Positions 33,778-42,368 of a stretch of 64,000 nucleotides of DNA are shown here, piece by piece. A model generated the notes under the pieces. The model saw nothing but the letters and a program-made list of their open reading frames with translations. It searched no databases and had not been told where the DNA came from. The translations under genes were made by a program, and so were the position numbers. The DNA is taken from assembly GCF_008386395.1 (NCBI RefSeq), contig NZ_CP043761.1, forward strand, positions 2,666,001 to 2,730,000, read 5' to 3'. Every line of letters begins with the position of its first letter. Position 1 is the stretch's first letter. This DNA is from Paenibacillus sp. 37 (GTDB lineage Bacteria; Bacillota; Bacilli; Paenibacillales; Paenibacillaceae).

Positions 33778-34323
33778 ATGGAAACGACCATGATAACGTA
33801 TAGAACGTTGACCCTTGATGATGTGAATCAGCTGCAGGAAATAGATCGCTCGGAACATATTGATCTCATCTATGAAATGAGAGAGAACCGATTGGTTGAG
33901 CTTGAACAAAATCATGAGTGCTCAAACTGGGATGAGATGCTTTTGAAAGAGATTCAAAATCGATATGTCTATGAATTAGAACAAGGTGGCATGGCATATG
34001 GCGCGTTTGCTGACGATCAATTAATCGGATTTGGTGTGCTGGCACATCAACTTAGAGGAAGAGAACAAAATCAATTACAAGTTGACTTGATGTATGTCTC
34101 ACGCGGGTACAGAAGACAAGGTATTGGAAAACGTATTTTAAACCAATTAGGTGAAGAGGCTAAGAAACTTGGCGCACAGTATCTGTATATTTCCTCCACA
34201 GAGACGAGATCGGCAGTATCCTTTTACAGAAGCCAGGGCAGCCAGATTACTAGTGAGATTGATCATGAACTTTATGACAAAGAGCCGAAAGATATACACA
34301 TGATAAAGGAGCTGGGCACATGA
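33778..34323 (+). CDS. GNAT family N-acetyltransferase
   Basis: 181 residues. An N-terminal ITYRTLTLDDVNQLQEIDRS segment, motif A LMYVSRGYRRQGIGKRILNQL (RRQGIG is the pyrophosphate loop) and SAVSFYRSQG near the end. The stop overlaps the ATG of the TraB/ChaN-like gene by 4 nt, so both are made together. An ATG at 33774 in another frame is ignored. The acceptor is unknown. Confidence 0.9.
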   Translation: METTMITYRTLTLDDVNQLQEIDRSEHIDLIYEMRENRLVELEQNHECSNWDEMLLKEIQNRYVYELEQGGMAYGAFADDQLIGFGVLAHQLRGREQNQLQVDLMYVSRGYRRQGIGKRILNQLGEEAKKLGAQYLYISSTETRSAVSFYRSQGSQITSEIDHELYDKEPKDIHMIKELGT

Positions 34324-34955
34324 CAACGGTTGGGATACTCGGAACCATTCATAATCCAGAACTCAGAGAGCGATATCATTGTTCCCTTTCCCTTTACAAG
34401 GATGTGATTACTGAGTTTAAACCAGATCTCATTTGTGGTGAAATTCATCCGCAGAGTTGGTTGAGGTATCTGAAGGACAAACATGATAGAGGATACTGGG
34501 GAGAACCAGCCAGTGAGTATTGGGAATTGGTCTTCCCTTTATGCGAGGAGCATAACATCCCATTTGTCCCTATAGATTGGTTTGAATTGGATGTGTGGAA
34601 TGCTTTTGATCCATTCAATGGTTATTCGGGCGTGGAACGCCAAGAACTTGAACAACAGGATGATCATTGGTTTGCGGAGCAAATGGAGACGTATCAGTTT
34701 GGCGAGATTCCTTTTAATTCAAAGGAGTTCGATCGTGTAACCAGACAAAAGTATGAATGGTTGCATCAGGTAAACGCGAAGGCACAGAACTTTCGATGGG
34801 TGGTCCGTAATCAGATTATGATTCAAAGAGTCAAAAATACAATTGAAGCTCATCCAGGAAAACGAATCCTCTGTATCGTAGGAGCCGATCACAATTACAT
34901 CTTCCAAGAAGAGCTGATGATAGAACCCGTTGAATTGTTGTATCCGTTACGATAG
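34320..34955 (+). CDS. TraB/ChaN-like protein of unknown function
   Basis: 211 residues. The pattern GILGTIH at the start, then LICGEIHPQ near residue 40 and IVGADHNYIF near residue 190 resembles the GxxH / E / GxxH layout of the TraB/GumN/ChaN and EreA superfamily, proposed metal-dependent hydrolases. In between is a Trp-rich segment, RYLKDKHDRGYWGEPASEYW, and a short WFELDVWNAFDPF. No signal peptide. It is coupled by 4 nt to a GNAT gene. The family assignment is a moderate-confidence pattern match; EreA-like esterase activity is possible but untested. Confidence 0.6.
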   Translation: MTTVGILGTIHNPELRERYHCSLSLYKDVITEFKPDLICGEIHPQSWLRYLKDKHDRGYWGEPASEYWELVFPLCEEHNIPFVPIDWFELDVWNAFDPFNGYSGVERQELEQQDDHWFAEQMETYQFGEIPFNSKEFDRVTRQKYEWLHQVNAKAQNFRWVVRNQIMIQRVKNTIEAHPGKRILCIVGADHNYIFQEELMIEPVELLYPLR

Positions 34956-35005
34956 AGGAACCGTTGGTAGAATTACAAATGAAACTTATATTTAAGGAGC
35001 ATTAC

Positions 35006-36034
35006 ATGCGCAAAAAAATACGTAAAACACTCAAATACAGCATACTTAGTATTATTTTAATAGTTATAGTAGCTCTGATATTTCCCACATGGACACCGAA
35101 AATTAAAGGTGAAAACAGCATTAGCATGTTAGAGCAGGTCGAAATTAACGGTACAGGGCATGAAGTCATGATCAGAGGTGTTGATCGGACTAACCCTATC
35201 CTGATTTTTGTGCATGGTGGGCCGGGATGCTCGGAGATTCCATACGTAAGGAAGTATCAGAAAGAGCTTGAGCAATACTTCACGGTGGTGCATTATGATC
35301 AACGTGGGAGTGGGAAGTCCTATCACTTTTTTGAGGATTACTCAAATCTAACAACAGATGTATTAGTAGATGATTTGTTAGCGTTAAGGGGTTATGTATC
35401 TAAAGAGTTAGGTCAAGAGAAGGTTATATTAATCGGTCATTCATTTGGTACATACATCGGGATGAAAGCTGCGGCTAAAGCACCCACTCGGTTTCACGCT
35501 TATATAGGCATTGGACAGATGGCTAATACACTTCAGAGCGAACGGGAAAGTTTGGAGTACACGTACGAGCAAGCGAAACAAGCTGGTAATGCAGAGGACG
35601 TAAAAAAACTAGAGCTAATTCGCAGCTCGATCGAGCAAGGAAAGGACCTTACGCCTAGAATTTTGTTGCAAAAGTACGGTGGTGCAGCCAGGCTCATCCA
35701 TGAGAATAGAGATTATATTTCAGGATTCCTTTTAAATCCCGAATACAATGGGCTGGATATGATTCGCTTTTATACAGGGATGTTCAGTTCACAAGACATC
35801 TTACTGAAGGAAGCATTTGATCAAAATTTACCTGATATTGTTGATCATCTGGAGATTCCTACCTATTTTGTAACGGGTAAATATGATTATATGACCACTG
35901 CGAATGCAGCACGTGATTATTTTGACGTATTGGATGCACCGATCAAAGACTTCATTGTTTTCAACGAGTCGGCGCATTACCCACAGTTTGAAGAGAAAGA
36001 AAAATTCGTAAAGTGGTTAAATGAGCTATTTTAA
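35006..36034 (+). CDS. Membrane-anchored alpha/beta hydrolase
   Basis: 342 residues. An N-terminal hydrophobic helix (ILSIILIVIVALIFP) is followed by an alpha/beta-hydrolase fold of the proline iminopeptidase-like type: FVHGGPGCSEIP (oxyanion region), HYDQRGSGKSY, nucleophile elbow GHSFGTYIG, TGKYDYMT and a C-terminal SAHYPQFE with the likely catalytic His. Ser, Asp and His are therefore all present. ATG at 35006 is 6 nt from AAGGAG; the longer frame from 34964 lacks a site. It may be an outer-face esterase or peptidase. Confidence 0.88.
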   Translation: MRKKIRKTLKYSILSIILIVIVALIFPTWTPKIKGENSISMLEQVEINGTGHEVMIRGVDRTNPILIFVHGGPGCSEIPYVRKYQKELEQYFTVVHYDQRGSGKSYHFFEDYSNLTTDVLVDDLLALRGYVSKELGQEKVILIGHSFGTYIGMKAAAKAPTRFHAYIGIGQMANTLQSERESLEYTYEQAKQAGNAEDVKKLELIRSSIEQGKDLTPRILLQKYGGAARLIHENRDYISGFLLNPEYNGLDMIRFYTGMFSSQDILLKEAFDQNLPDIVDHLEIPTYFVTGKYDYMTTANAARDYFDVLDAPIKDFIVFNESAHYPQFEEKEKFVKWLNELF

Positions 36035-36060
36035 TATGCATGGAGAGGAGCAAGATCATA

Positions 36061-36477
36061 TTGTTAAATGATTTCATTGAGCTTGAAGAAGAGAGTGATG
36101 AGAGTTACCGGTGTTACACTCTGCAAAATACAGTGCAAATATTTGAACATTGCATACAGGATGAGGATTTAAATGACGTCCGAATATATGTTTCCACTAA
36201 TACACCGTTAGTTACAATTGATGATAAAATAGAAGATTACATTAAGTGGTTTTCAACTTGTGAGACTGTCTTTCGAGAATATTATGAGAATGAACTTCAG
36301 GAAAAAGTACATCAGAATTGGTTTAATGAGATTGAAGTCTATCGTGTAGATATCACATTTAACAGTATAGCCGACTACGGCGCAACAATATCTTGCGGAG
36401 ATAATATCCTGCGCGATCACATCATGATTATTGATTTTGATAGAGAACAAATCCAAGCAATCCACTTAAACGGCTAG
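36061..36477 (+). CDS. Conserved hypothetical protein
   Basis: About 138 residues, soluble, acidic, with DEDLNDVRIYVSTNTPLVTI and IEVYRVDITFNSIADYGATI, which look like strands of a mixed alpha/beta domain. The start TTG at 36061 follows GAGAGGAG by 10 nt; an ATG at 36040 has no site. No family is recognised. It ends 207 bp before the glucanase gene and is probably the end of the upstream operon. Confidence 0.55.
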   Translation: MLNDFIELEEESDESYRCYTLQNTVQIFEHCIQDEDLNDVRIYVSTNTPLVTIDDKIEDYIKWFSTCETVFREYYENELQEKVHQNWFNEIEVYRVDITFNSIADYGATISCGDNILRDHIMIIDFDREQIQAIHLNG

Positions 36478-36683
36478 ATGGAGTATTTTGTAATAAACAG
36501 TCAGAAAAAACGCAAATAATATCGCTTTATTTTCCATATATGTGTTATTATGTTGGTGCCAGACGAAATTTTCATTTGTTTGATCGATAGGAAAGGAGGC
36601 GCGAATTCTCGAATCATTCAATCTGAATCAATAGATTAACTGCACTGCTTGTTAAAAATAATAGAATAAGCGGAGGTATGGTT

Positions 36684-37871
36684 ATGTTCAAAAAATGGAA
36701 GAAATTCAGCATCAGCAGCTTGGCGCTTGTGTTAGTGGCTGCCGTGGCTTTTACCGGATGGAGCCCTAAAGCATCAGCAGCAGACGCTTCGCAAGTGGTG
36801 GCTGAGATGGGTGCAGGTTGGAATCTGGGCAATCAGCTGGAAGCAGCGGTAAATGGCACACCGAGTGAGACAGCTTGGGGCAATCCTACGGTGACTCCGG
36901 CGCTGATCCAAAAAGTGAAAGCTGCGGGCTTCAAGTCTATTCGTATTCCCATCTCCTATTTGAATAACATTGGAAGCGCTCCCAATTATACAATTAATGC
37001 GGCATGGTTGAATCGAATTCAGCAAGTTGTGGATTATGCGTACAATGAAGGTATGTATGTCATCATCAATATTCATGGTGATGGGTATAATTCCGTACAG
37101 GGTGGATGGCTGCTTGTGAATGGTGGCAATCAGACTGCCATTAAGGAAAAATATAAGAAAGTGTGGCAGCAGATTGCCACCAAGTTTAGCAACTACAATG
37201 ATCGCCTTATTTTCGAATCCATGAACGAAGTTTTTGATGGCAACTATGGCAATCCGAACTCGGCGTATTACGCCAACCTGAATGCTTACAATCAGATCTT
37301 TGTGGATACGGTTCGTCAAACTGGAGGTAACAACAATGCCAGATGGTTGCTGATTCCAGGTTGGAATACCAATATTGACTTCACCGTTGGTAATTATGGA
37401 TTCGTGCTCCCAACGGATAATTTCCGATCCTCAGCAATTCCTAGTTCGCAGAAGAGAATCATGATCTCGGCACACTATTACTCTCCGTGGGATTTTGCAG
37501 GTGAGGAAAACGGTAATATCACGCAGTGGGGTGCAACAGCAACGAATCCTGCCAAAAGGTCTACTTGGGGACAAGAGGATTACCTGGAATCGCAGTTCAA
37601 GTCCATGTACGATAAATTTGTGACTCAAGGCTATCCTGTAGTGATTGGTGAATTCGGTTCGATTGATAAAACGTCGTACGATTCCAGCAACAATGTGTAT
37701 CGCGCCGCTTACGCCAAAGCAGTTACAGCAAAAGCCAAGAAATACAAAATGGTTCCTGTTTATTGGGATAACGGGCATAACGGTCAACATGGATTCGCAT
37801 TGTTTAACCGTTCGAACAATACCGTGACTCAGCAAAGTATCATTAATGCGATCATGCAAGGTATGCAATAG
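36684..37871 (+). CDS. Secreted GH5 glycoside hydrolase (endoglucanase)
   Basis: 395 residues with a signal peptide ending near SPKASAADA. The catalytic TIM barrel shows GAGWNLGNQLEA, SIRIPISY, IINIHGDGY, acid/base FESMNEV (Glu182) and nucleophile VIGEFGS (Glu323), the standard GH5 arrangement, probably subfamily 4 (cellulase or xyloglucanase type). No carbohydrate-binding module follows. ATG at 36684 is 7 nt from GGAGG; the ATG at 36678 is too close. It would cut beta-1,4-glucans outside the cell. It has its own terminator, so it is monocistronic. Confidence 0.95.
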   Translation: MFKKWKKFSISSLALVLVAAVAFTGWSPKASAADASQVVAEMGAGWNLGNQLEAAVNGTPSETAWGNPTVTPALIQKVKAAGFKSIRIPISYLNNIGSAPNYTINAAWLNRIQQVVDYAYNEGMYVIINIHGDGYNSVQGGWLLVNGGNQTAIKEKYKKVWQQIATKFSNYNDRLIFESMNEVFDGNYGNPNSAYYANLNAYNQIFVDTVRQTGGNNNARWLLIPGWNTNIDFTVGNYGFVLPTDNFRSSAIPSSQKRIMISAHYYSPWDFAGEENGNITQWGATATNPAKRSTWGQEDYLESQFKSMYDKFVTQGYPVVIGEFGSIDKTSYDSSNNVYRAAYAKAVTAKAKKYKMVPVYWDNGHNGQHGFALFNRSNNTVTQQSIINAIMQGMQ

Positions 37872-37896
37872 TTTACTGTCTATCTGTATCCGTGTA

Positions 37897-37934
37897 AACG
37901 GCGTGTTCCTTCAAAAGGGACATGCCGTTTTTTA
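37897..37934 (+). terminator. Terminator after the GH5 gene
   Basis: AACGGCGTGTTCC pairs with GGGACATGCCGTT (G-U pairs allowed) around TTCAAAA, followed by TTTTTT. Confidence 0.85.
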
Positions 37935-38075
37935 TGCTACCCGGAGATAAATTTAAACAACATTTACCAATGCATTTTACATAAGCGACATACAGAATTC
38001 ATTAAATCCCACAATAGCTTTTATATACTTAATTTGCTTGATATAGCGAACTAAAAGGACTAGGTGGTAGACAGA

Positions 38076-38615
38076 ATGTTAAAAAAACGTGATTTGCAGG
38101 AATGCCATTCACTGTACAGCTTAATGATGGACCCCGCAGTTTTTCCCTACGTTCGTTATGCATGCCAATCGTATGAGGAATATCTATTCCTGACCAAACA
38201 ATTGATGGCTGAAGAAGAACAAAAAACGGTGATTTCCCGAACGATTTTGAATGAAACAGGGCAGCCTATTGGAACCATTGATCTATATCATATTGAGCAT
38301 CAAACCGGTTTTTTAGCCACTTGGATCGGATCACCGTTTTTTGGAAATGGGTATAGCCAAAGAGCCAAATCAGCCTTTTTTGTTGAATTGTTTCTGGAAC
38401 ATGGGATTGAAACGGTATTTATGAAGATACGCAAGCAGAATATAAGATCCAGAAAAGCGGTACAAAAACTGCCTTATGTGAAGTTAGCCAATGATGTGTA
38501 TCCAGATGTATATCAACGGATTAATATGAATGAACAGATGTATGATCTGTATTATGTTGGACGGTCAGCCTTTTTCCAAAATAGTATGGATCTGCACCAA
38601 GTGGTAGCTACGTAA
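38076..38615 (+). CDS. GNAT family N-acetyltransferase
   Basis: 179 residues, RimJ/RimL-like. LKKRDLQECHSLYSLMMDP at the N-terminus, GTIDLYHIEHQTGFLATWIG and SPFFGNGYSQRAKSAF as motif A, where the second loop reads GNGYSQ, then NIRSRKAVQKL. ATG at 38076 lies 8 nt after AGGTGG; the GTG at 38064 is part of that site. A 13-bp hairpin follows. The acceptor is unknown. Confidence 0.85.
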   Translation: MLKKRDLQECHSLYSLMMDPAVFPYVRYACQSYEEYLFLTKQLMAEEEQKTVISRTILNETGQPIGTIDLYHIEHQTGFLATWIGSPFFGNGYSQRAKSAFFVELFLEHGIETVFMKIRKQNIRSRKAVQKLPYVKLANDVYPDVYQRINMNEQMYDLYYVGRSAFFQNSMDLHQVVAT

Positions 38616-38632
38616 CTTATTCAGAGAGCGTC

Positions 38633-38662
38633 AATAGCGGCGTCAGTGATGACGCCGCTATT
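38633..38662. terminator. Strong symmetrical hairpin after the GNAT gene
   Basis: AATAGCGGCGTCA-GTGA-TGACGCCGCTATT, a perfect 13-bp stem with a four-base loop, followed by TTGATATGA with no real T-run. It may terminate weakly or protect the transcript end. Confidence 0.6.
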
Positions 38663-38778
38663 TGATATGATATAGGAACGGACTGTTAATATAACATGCA
38701 GGAATATAGACTAGAGAATCGAAAGACATTAAGTAGATAACCTCATAAAAAGTGGACGGTTAATCAAGGAGGCATGAA

Positions 38779-39054
38779 ATGAATAATATTAACAAGATTT
38801 TGGGTGTAGTCCTCATGCTTGGCAGTGTGTTTATTTCAACGATGGAGAGAATTTCAACACGAGTCTCTGTCGCTATAGTAGAAGCAGGATACGCTTCAGG
38901 AGGGACCAGCGTACCCCAGTTTGCTCAGATGAACGAGCATTCAACAGGTTTACTCGTATACTTCATGTTCTTCGTTGGATTCATACTATTGGTCTCGGGA
39001 TTCCCAGGGAGTTATAAGAAAAATCGTAATCATGGGCATAACAAGGAAGTTTAG
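38779..39054 (+). CDS. Small two-helix membrane protein
   Basis: 91 residues with helices near residues 5-22 (ILGVVLMLGSVFISTMERI) and 55-75 (LLVYFMFFVGFILLVSGF), a polar loop between them and a basic, His-rich tail KKNRNHGHNKEV. AAGGAGG precedes the ATG. The architecture, with a VEAGYASG segment after helix 1, is like that of the protein at 13518-13838 (KLGYAAFQS). No family is known. It lies 17 bp before the phosphotransferase gene. Confidence 0.65.
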   Translation: MNNINKILGVVLMLGSVFISTMERISTRVSVAIVEAGYASGGTSVPQFAQMNEHSTGLLVYFMFFVGFILLVSGFPGSYKKNRNHGHNKEV

Positions 39055-39071
39055 CTTGAGGAGGGATGAAA

Positions 39072-39866
39072 GTGGCCAAGCAGGAGGAAGTGTTATCGGG
39101 AGGTAATGTGAATCAGGTTGTCCGAATAGGTGAGACGGTTCGCAGGCATGCGAAACCAAATCCATATGTGATTGAATTGCTTTTACATCTCGAAAAAGTT
39201 GGTTATGATCACGCCCCTCGATTTCTGGGAATAGATGAACAGGGGCGAGAAACGCTCTCTTACCTCGAAGGCATCGTTCCAGGCAATGACTACCCTGATC
39301 TAGAAGAATATATGTGGTCAGACGAATCTTTGATTGAAGTCGCGAAACTGTTGAGAAGTTACCATGATGCGACGGTTGGATTTACAACAACATCAGTATC
39401 AACGAACAGATATCCAGGCATAACTGAAGATGAAGTTGTATGTCATAACGATTTTGCGCCGTATAATGTGGTGTACAAGGATGGCCGTCCTCAAGGCATT
39501 ATTGATTTTGATATGGCGGGTCCGGGTCCGCGAATGTGGGATATCGCCTATGTCTTGTATACATCCATTCCACTTGCAGATTTCTCACCAGAGATGGACG
39601 GAAAGGGTGTAATGCCATACGCCAGCCAGGCGCACGGAACTGTTCGAAAAGAACGGATTGCCTTATTCATGTCTACGTACGGGCTGAGTGTTCCAGCAGA
39701 TTTGAAGGATTGGGTCATATCCCGTATCCGTTTCATGTGTAAAACACTGACTGATCGTGCGGCTGATGGAGATGTCGCTTTTATGAAGATGGTCGAAGGG
39801 GGTCATCTGGCCCACTATGAGAAAGAAGTCATTTTTCTTGAAAACCATTGGGATGAATGGGTTTGA
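39072..39866 (+). CDS. APH-type phosphotransferase
   Basis: 264 residues of the aminoglycoside phosphotransferase/choline kinase-like kinase family. The catalytic loop CHNDFAPYNVVYKDGRP and IIDFDMAGPGPRMWDIA contain the usual catalytic Asp, Asn and DFD-type Asp. The ATP lysine region is short. GTG at 39072 is 6 nt from GGAGGG; the ATG at 39066 abuts that site. The substrate cannot be inferred; many Bacillus members of this family do not confer resistance. Confidence 0.88.
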   Translation: MAKQEEVLSGGNVNQVVRIGETVRRHAKPNPYVIELLLHLEKVGYDHAPRFLGIDEQGRETLSYLEGIVPGNDYPDLEEYMWSDESLIEVAKLLRSYHDATVGFTTTSVSTNRYPGITEDEVVCHNDFAPYNVVYKDGRPQGIIDFDMAGPGPRMWDIAYVLYTSIPLADFSPEMDGKGVMPYASQAHGTVRKERIALFMSTYGLSVPADLKDWVISRIRFMCKTLTDRAADGDVAFMKMVEGGHLAHYEKEVIFLENHWDEWV

Positions 39867-39883
39867 AAGGTAATGCTAATGGA

Positions 39884-39919
39884 CCGCATGATAGCCTACG
39901 GGCTGGACAGCGGTTTTTT
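39884..39919 (+). terminator. Terminator after the phosphotransferase gene
   Basis: CCGC...GCGG closes an outer stem and GCC-TACG-GGC an inner one; GCGG is followed by a T7 run. Confidence 0.7.
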
Positions 39920-39962
39920 TGTTTCCAGCTTCGAATCCCTATGAATTCCATTCTAATCATTT

Positions 39963-40053
39963 TCAACAATTGTGATCAACAATACAGCAATATAGTTCAG
40001 ATTAGATCGAAATAACTGTGATACAATTCATTGTAAAGCGCTATCATTGTAAA
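39963..40053. repeat. Direct repeats upstream of the AraC-ABC operon
   Basis: TCAACAAT occurs at 39963-39970 and 39976-39983; TCATTGTAAA occurs at 40028-40037 and 40044-40053, 16 bp apart. A cre-like GTAAAGCGCTATCA (40033-40046, two mismatches) overlaps the second pair. Paired direct repeats are typical AraC-family sites, so autoregulation is plausible. Confidence 0.5.
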
Positions 40054-40101
40054 TTATTAAACTATATTGCTTTTTATATTCTGGGAAGGGAGATCTTACT
40101 G

Positions 40102-40983
40102 ATGCTAACCATACACACCCCGACGAATATTGCTTTGCAGGAAAATGAAGTTTATGTGCGATCAGAAGCAGATAATTTTCAGGATGAATGGCCTGTTCAT
40201 ACGCATAATGGGTATGAGATACATTATTTTATTCAAGGAGATGCAACCTTTTTAATCGGTGACCGAATATATAAGCCGTTGCCTGGAGATATGTTTATAT
40301 TCAGAGGCGGTGTGCCCCACCGAATCAATCCTTCAAGAGAAATGGTGTACAAGCGAAGTTTTGTCAATTTCACGGAATTATTGCTTTTGGACATGCTTGC
40401 TGTCAGTCAGTTAGAGAATCTGATGTCCATATTCCGTCATCCCAATGGGTTATTGGTGCATTGGCCTCCGGAGGAGCGTGAGTATATCACAGCTATTTTT
40501 AAGGGAATCAAGGAGGAGATGGGGGCAGGAAATACAGGGTACAAAACAATGGTCAAATTGAGTCTTACCCAATTGCTACTGCGGATTTACCGGAAAACAA
40601 CCAGTGAGCAATCCGCCAATCCTATCTTATGTTCTTCCCAGAAGCAGACAAGCGTAAGTCGGGTTCTTCATTATTTAAACCAGAATTATACGGAGAATGT
40701 TTCATTGGATGAACTGTCCAAAACACTCCATTTGAATAAATACTACATTTGTCATTCTTTCAAAGAGACGACGGGATATACCATAAGCAACTATGTTATA
40801 CGGAAAAGAGTTGCAGAGGCCAAAAAATTGTTGCTGTCTACGGATGCACCGATTTTGTCCATATCTGAGACGTTAGGTTTTAACACACCTGTATATTTTA
40901 GCAGGGCCTTTAAACAATATGTGGGTGTATCACCACAGTTATTCCGTAAAAGTGAATTGCTCAACGAAGCCAAAATTCATTAG
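40102..40983 (+). CDS. AraC family transcriptional regulator
   Basis: 293 residues. An N-terminal cupin-type sensor domain, with HTHNGYEIHYFIQGDATFLI and PGDMFIFRGGVPHRIN, and a C-terminal double HTH: LSKTLHLNKYYICHSFKETTGYT and ISETLGFNTPVYFSRAFKQY, then VSPQLFR. ATG at 40102 follows GGGAG by 9 nt; the upstream frame is not preceded by a site. Its stop lies 22 nt before the binding-protein gene, so it is the first gene of the sugar operon. It likely activates that operon in response to a sugar acid or related ligand. Confidence 0.92.
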   Translation: MLTIHTPTNIALQENEVYVRSEADNFQDEWPVHTHNGYEIHYFIQGDATFLIGDRIYKPLPGDMFIFRGGVPHRINPSREMVYKRSFVNFTELLLLDMLAVSQLENLMSIFRHPNGLLVHWPPEEREYITAIFKGIKEEMGAGNTGYKTMVKLSLTQLLLRIYRKTTSEQSANPILCSSQKQTSVSRVLHYLNQNYTENVSLDELSKTLHLNKYYICHSFKETTGYTISNYVIRKRVAEAKKLLLSTDAPILSISETLGFNTPVYFSRAFKQYVGVSPQLFRKSELLNEAKIH

Positions 40984-41005
40984 AACCTTCCAAGGAGATG
41001 TTGAT

Positions 41006-42277
41006 ATGACAAGAAGAACAACGTTTAAGCTCATCACTAGCATGGTATTGGTCATGTTACTCATCGTATTAACTGCTTGCGGAAATTCAGGTACCAATGC
41101 TAATCCAAAACAAACAACCCTGGATTTCCTGTGGTTCTCTGACGGAAAAGAAGGAGAAGTCATCAAGGAAATCATTAAAGATTATGAGCAGACCAATACC
41201 AAGGTTAAAATCAACCTGATTGAAGTTGGCTTCAAGGATATCCAAACCAAATTAAAAACCATGTTATCCGGTGGAAAGCCACCTGCCCTGAGCCGGGTCA
41301 CGGATACCGGATCATTTGCTAATCAGGCGGTTGATCTAACACCTTACGTGGACAATGCGGACCAATTCGAGGATCAATTTATTGACTCACTTAAACCATA
41401 TTATGTTATTAATGACAAGCTGGTAGCGGCGCCTATGGATGTTACAGCGAATGGGCTTATTTATAACAAAACCTTATTTGATAAAGCTGGCGTCAAAGTA
41501 CCGACCTCTCCTGACCAAGTATGGACGTGGGATGAATACACAGCTGCGTTAAAAGAGGTTATGGACAAAGGCGGAGCACGTTATGGCATGGTATGGGATG
41601 TCACACCGCATAGATGGTCCACTCTTTTGTATCAGAATGGCGGAAGCATCTTAACAGAGGATGGCACTGCGGCAGCGATTAACAATGAAGCCGGAATCCG
41701 TAGCATGGAGCAATTCAAGCAGCTTCATCAAGAAGGGATCATGCCCGAATCCGTATGGCTCGGAGGGGAAAATCCGAACAACCTGTTCCGTTCCGGGACG
41801 GTGGCTACCCACTGGGCTGGTAACTGGATGATCAGCAATTACAAGGATATCACCGATTTTGAATGGGGAGTCACCTACATGCCAAAAGGAACACAACGTT
41901 CTTCCGTACCAGGCGGGAAGTTTCTGATGGCTTTCAAAGGCAGCGGATATGAGCAGGAGGCGGCAGAATTTATTGAATACTTAACGTCCAAAGAAGTGAA
42001 TTCAAAATATAATCAGGAGTCATTGTTTATGAGTCCACGGAAGGACAGCGCTGTCCTGAATTATGAATTTGGCAAGGAGATGTTTGAAATCTTCGCTGAT
42101 GAACTGAAGAACAGTTCGCCTCTTGCAGCTAATGACTGGTCCAGACAGACCATTATATCCAAAATTACAACGGACCTGAAAAATAATATTGTTGAGGTTC
42201 TATCCGATAAGGCAACTCCGCAGGAGGCGCTGGATCGAACAGCCAAACTGATTAACGAGGCTATTGGCAGTCAATAA
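41006..42277 (+). CDS. Family 1 extracellular sugar-binding lipoprotein
   Basis: 423 residues. The lipoprotein signal ends at IVLTAC (Cys25) followed by GNSG. The mature domain is of the SBP_bac_1 type: TLDFLWFSDGKEGEVIKEII, LTPYVDNAD, VAAPMDVTANGLIYNKTLFD, VWTWDEYTAALKEV and FLMAFKGSGYEQEAAEFIEYL. It belongs to the YtcQ/LplA-like oligosaccharide or uronide group. ATG at 41006 follows AAGGAGATG. The substrate is probably an unsaturated or acidic oligosaccharide, since a GH105 enzyme gene ends the operon. Confidence 0.93.
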   Translation: MTRRTTFKLITSMVLVMLLIVLTACGNSGTNANPKQTTLDFLWFSDGKEGEVIKEIIKDYEQTNTKVKINLIEVGFKDIQTKLKTMLSGGKPPALSRVTDTGSFANQAVDLTPYVDNADQFEDQFIDSLKPYYVINDKLVAAPMDVTANGLIYNKTLFDKAGVKVPTSPDQVWTWDEYTAALKEVMDKGGARYGMVWDVTPHRWSTLLYQNGGSILTEDGTAAAINNEAGIRSMEQFKQLHQEGIMPESVWLGGENPNNLFRSGTVATHWAGNWMISNYKDITDFEWGVTYMPKGTQRSSVPGGKFLMAFKGSGYEQEAAEFIEYLTSKEVNSKYNQESLFMSPRKDSAVLNYEFGKEMFEIFADELKNSSPLAANDWSRQTIISKITTDLKNNIVEVLSDKATPQEALDRTAKLINEAIGSQ

Positions 42278-42302
42278 ACGTAATGCCATGTGGTTCATTC
42301 GT

Positions 42303-42344
42303 ATTCGGGGGCTTAGCGATTCCTGTGAAGCCTCCCTTTCGAAT
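42303..42344 (+). other. Intercistronic hairpin between binding protein and permease genes
   Basis: ATTCGGGGGCTT pairs with AAGCCTCC...CGAAT through two stem parts. There is no T-run, so it is more likely an RNA-stability element or weak attenuator than a terminator. Comparable elements lie at the same point of the other two sugar operons. Confidence 0.5.
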
Positions 42345-42368
42345 AACGCATAAGGAAGGGGCAAGCAG

